Shown: piece after piece, positions 62,402 to 64,000 of the stretch
Position numbering within the stretch: position 1 is the first letter of the stretch
Layout: each line of letters begins with the position of its first letter
Assembly: GCF_000775915.1 (NCBI RefSeq)
Contig: NZ_BBLT01000003.1
Coordinates: forward strand, 531,004 to 595,003
Length of the DNA stretch: 64,000 nucleotides
Direction: 5' to 3'
From: Sporocytophaga myxococcoides
Lineage (GTDB): Bacteria > Bacteroidota > Bacteroidia > Cytophagales > Cytophagaceae
Translations under genes and position numbers: made by a program
Notes under the pieces: generated by a model
Seen by the model: only the letters and a program-made list of their open reading frames with translations
Databases searched by the model: none
Told to the model about the DNA's origin: nothing

Positions 62402-62439
62402 TTAATATTCGCTTAAGTACTATTACAAATACATTAAAG

Positions 62440-62473
62440 AATGACCGGGCAGGATTGTCCGGTCATTTTTTTA
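62440..62473 (+). terminator. Rho-independent terminator of the rpmH-rnpA-ctp unit
   Basis: AATGACCGG (62440-62448) pairs with CCGGTCATT (62459-62467), 10-nt loop, then a T tract. Confidence 0.92.
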
Positions 62474-62569
62474 TTCTTATGGATTTAATCAGCAAGCGAT
62501 ATACAATTGTTGATTTTTGCTTTTTAGCTCACTGGTTTATAATGATCAATCCATTTAGTTATATTTGTG

Positions 62570-62577
62570 TTCTCTTC
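62570..62577 (+). promoter_or_regulatory. Predicted -7 box of tsaB
   Basis: TATATTTG matches TANNTTTG. The implied start (~62584) leaves only a few bases before an ATG at 62589 but a normal leader before the ATG at 62625, which decides the tsaB start. Confidence 0.55.
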
Positions 62578-62624
62578 CCTTCTAAACCATGGGGGCTTTA
62601 ATTATAATCATAGTATTATATCAA

Positions 62625-63308
62625 ATGGCATTAATCTTAAGTCTGGAAACATCAACTAAAGTTTGTTCTGTTGCGGTTCATAAAGATGGAGACCTGTTAT
62701 CTGTGTATGAATTTAGGGTAGAAAGGTCTCATTCAAAGTTGATTACTCAGGCAATTTCTTTTTTGTTGAGTGGATTGGAACTTAAAGTGACCGATCTTGA
62801 TGCTATTGCAGTTTCAAGGGGGCCGGGTTCATATACTGGTCTTAGAATTGGGGTGTCGACGGCTAAGGGACTTTGTTATGCTTTGGAAAAACCTTTAATT
62901 TCAGTGGATACTCTTGCAGCGATGGCGAGAAAAGTCAATAAATTCAATTTTAAGGATTCTTTGGTCTGCCCTATGATTGATGCACGGAGATTGGAGGTTT
63001 ATTCTGCTGTCTATAATAAGAGTAATGAAACTATATCTCCTGTTTCTGCTGTTATACTAAACGAGTCCTCTTTTGGAGAATTCTTAAGTTCGAATGAAAT
63101 TATCTTTTTGGGGGATGGAGCTGCGAAGTTCGAACCGATAGTAAAACATGCTGATAATGCGTTTTTCCTGAAAAGTGAAAATCCTTCGGCAGAATATGTA
63201 GGAATAATTGCCGAAGAAAAATTTTCAGATAAGCAATTTGAAGATGTAGCTTATTTTGAGCCGTTTTATTTGAAGGACTTTATCTCTACAGGGTCAACAC
63301 CAAAATAA
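62625..63308 (+). CDS. tsaB: tRNA threonylcarbamoyladenosine biosynthesis protein TsaB
   Basis: 227 residues from ATG 62625 (ILSLETSTKVCSVAV is the usual N-terminus; the upstream ATG at 62589 adds twelve hydrophobic residues and lies too near the predicted promoter). ASKHA-fold protein: phosphate-1 strand LSLETSTKVCSVA, SRGPGSYTGLRIGVSTAKGLCYALEKPL with the hallmark GPGSFTGLRIG motif, MIDARRLEVYSAVY. TsaB supports TsaD in making t6A37 of ANN-decoding tRNAs. Followed after 6 bp by the DUF2480 gene. Confidence 0.94.
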   Translation: MALILSLETSTKVCSVAVHKDGDLLSVYEFRVERSHSKLITQAISFLLSGLELKVTDLDAIAVSRGPGSYTGLRIGVSTAKGLCYALEKPLISVDTLAAMARKVNKFNFKDSLVCPMIDARRLEVYSAVYNKSNETISPVSAVILNESSFGEFLSSNEIIFLGDGAAKFEPIVKHADNAFFLKSENPSAEYVGIIAEEKFSDKQFEDVAYFEPFYLKDFISTGSTPK

Positions 63309-63314
63309 TTATGT

Positions 63315-63836
63315 ATGGAAAATCTCGGAAATGAAATTGTGAATCGTGTTGCTAACAGCGACTTGGTTTTAATAAATCTGGAAGATTACTACGATCAGGG
63401 GGAAAGGGTGATCTATGATATTAAAGATAATCTATTTCAGGGGTTAATCTTAAGGGAAAAGGAGTTTAGAGCCTTTGTAAAGGAGAACGACTGGTCAGTT
63501 TATTCTGGTAAAAATGTGGCAATTATTTGTAGTGAAGATGCGATAGTGCCATTTTGGGCATATATGCTTTTAATTTCAAAAATGGAACCATATGCCAGTC
63601 ATGTGGTGTTTGGAGATTTGGGGCATTTGGAGCAGGCTTTATTTCAATCAGCTTTATCAAAGATTGATGCTACTGCTTATAAAGATGCAAAAGTAATTAT
63701 AAAAGGGTGTAGTAAATTCCCAGTTCCCTTGTTTGCATATGGTGAACTTACAAGATTGCTTAGGCCGTTTGTGCAAAGTTTAATGTATGGAGAACCTTGC
63801 AGTACAGTTCCGATTTATAAAGCGCCCAAAAAATAA
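63315..63836 (+). CDS. DUF2480 family protein
   Basis: 173 residues, cytoplasmic. DUF2480 hallmarks: NEIVNRVANSDLVLINLEDYYDQGERVIYDIKDNLFQGLILREKEFR split over the first third, ICSEDAIVPFWAYMLL, and IIKGCSKFPVPLFAYGELTRLLRPFVQSLMYGEPCSTVPIYK at the end, in which cysteines are regularly placed. A small family confined to Bacteroidota; function unknown. The start ATG lies 6 bp after tsaB, so translationally linked. Start by MENLGNEIVN is standard. Confidence 0.85.
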   Translation: MENLGNEIVNRVANSDLVLINLEDYYDQGERVIYDIKDNLFQGLILREKEFRAFVKENDWSVYSGKNVAIICSEDAIVPFWAYMLLISKMEPYASHVVFGDLGHLEQALFQSALSKIDATAYKDAKVIIKGCSKFPVPLFAYGELTRLLRPFVQSLMYGEPCSTVPIYKAPKK

Positions 63837-63967
63837 TTTAATTAAATGAAATGTTGGTGGGTTGATAATCATTTTGTTGAAAAGTTTGATACGAAAATGT
63901 TGTGTTTTTGTTAACTTTTTTTCTGGGAAAATTTGGAAATTCAATGTAGACCCTATACATTTGCACT

Positions 63968-63999
63968 CCCTTCTTTAAGGAAGGGAAAAATTAGGAAGA
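63968..63999. repeat. Possible further copy of the dispersed repeat at the window edge
   Basis: CCCTTCTTTAAGGAAGGG palindrome followed by AAAAATTAGGAAG resembles the core-plus-flank structure of the repeat at 760-889, but is diverged. The 130 bp before it (63837-63967) hold no gene. Confidence 0.35.
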
Positions 64000-64000
64000 A

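Overview
The window looks like a chromosomal segment of a gliding, polysaccharide-degrading Bacteroidota, most likely order Cytophagales near Cytophaga/Sporocytophaga. This is inferred from content: AT-rich DNA, twelve secreted proteins ending in type IX secretion (T9SS, type A) sorting domains, TANNTTTG-type -7 promoter boxes, families typical of Bacteroidota (DUF4374, DUF4403, DUF2480, AsmA-like) and stacks of Ig, CBM6 and CBM9 modules on glycoside hydrolases. No species marker was available.

Layout. 1-2.2 kb: the end of an adenylate-forming ligase and a clavaminate-synthase-like Fe(II)/2-oxoglutarate oxygenase, probably the edge of a small biosynthetic locus. 2.5-6.2 kb: a DUF4374 lipoprotein and a TonB-dependent receptor, resembling an iron/xenosiderophore uptake pair. 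6.7-8.4 kb: an unknown protein and a decayed secreted-protein pseudogene. 8.7-14.4 kb: a GH9 cellulase, a TonB-C-domain protein and a frameshifted Asp-box propeller protein with a T9SS tail.

15.1-42.3 kb is the centrepiece, a xylan-degradation island made almost wholly of T9SS cargo: GH43, GH10, an LVIVD-propeller/NPCBM/CBM6 protein, a YVTN-propeller di-heme peroxidase-like protein, a second GH43, a CE1-type esterase, a CE6-type esterase, a third esterase on the opposite strand, GH11 and GH8. Five enzymes carry the same Ig-CBM6(A)-CBM6(B)-sorting-domain tail; GH11 and GH8 instead share an Ig-CBM9 tail and a 33-bp upstream element not fully matched elsewhere in the window. No SusC/SusD pair is present. 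The two redox-type proteins inside the island are the most interesting candidate for an undescribed activity.

42.4-48.6 kb holds a small lipoprotein, a single-domain response regulator convergent with a sensor kinase, a fused trehalose-6-phosphate synthase/phosphatase and an MscS channel (likely osmotic stress). 48.8-49.25 kb is a 117-bp tandem array of one intact tRNA-Val(TAC) and three decayed tRNA-like copies, each separated by a terminator-like hairpin. 49.4-64 kb is ordinary housekeeping: AsmA-like protein, DUF547, threonine dehydratase, GNAT-like protein, PfkB kinase, DUF4403, M61 peptidase, rpmH-rnpA-S41 peptidase, tsaB and DUF2480. A short palindromic dispersed repeat recurs in several intergenic gaps.
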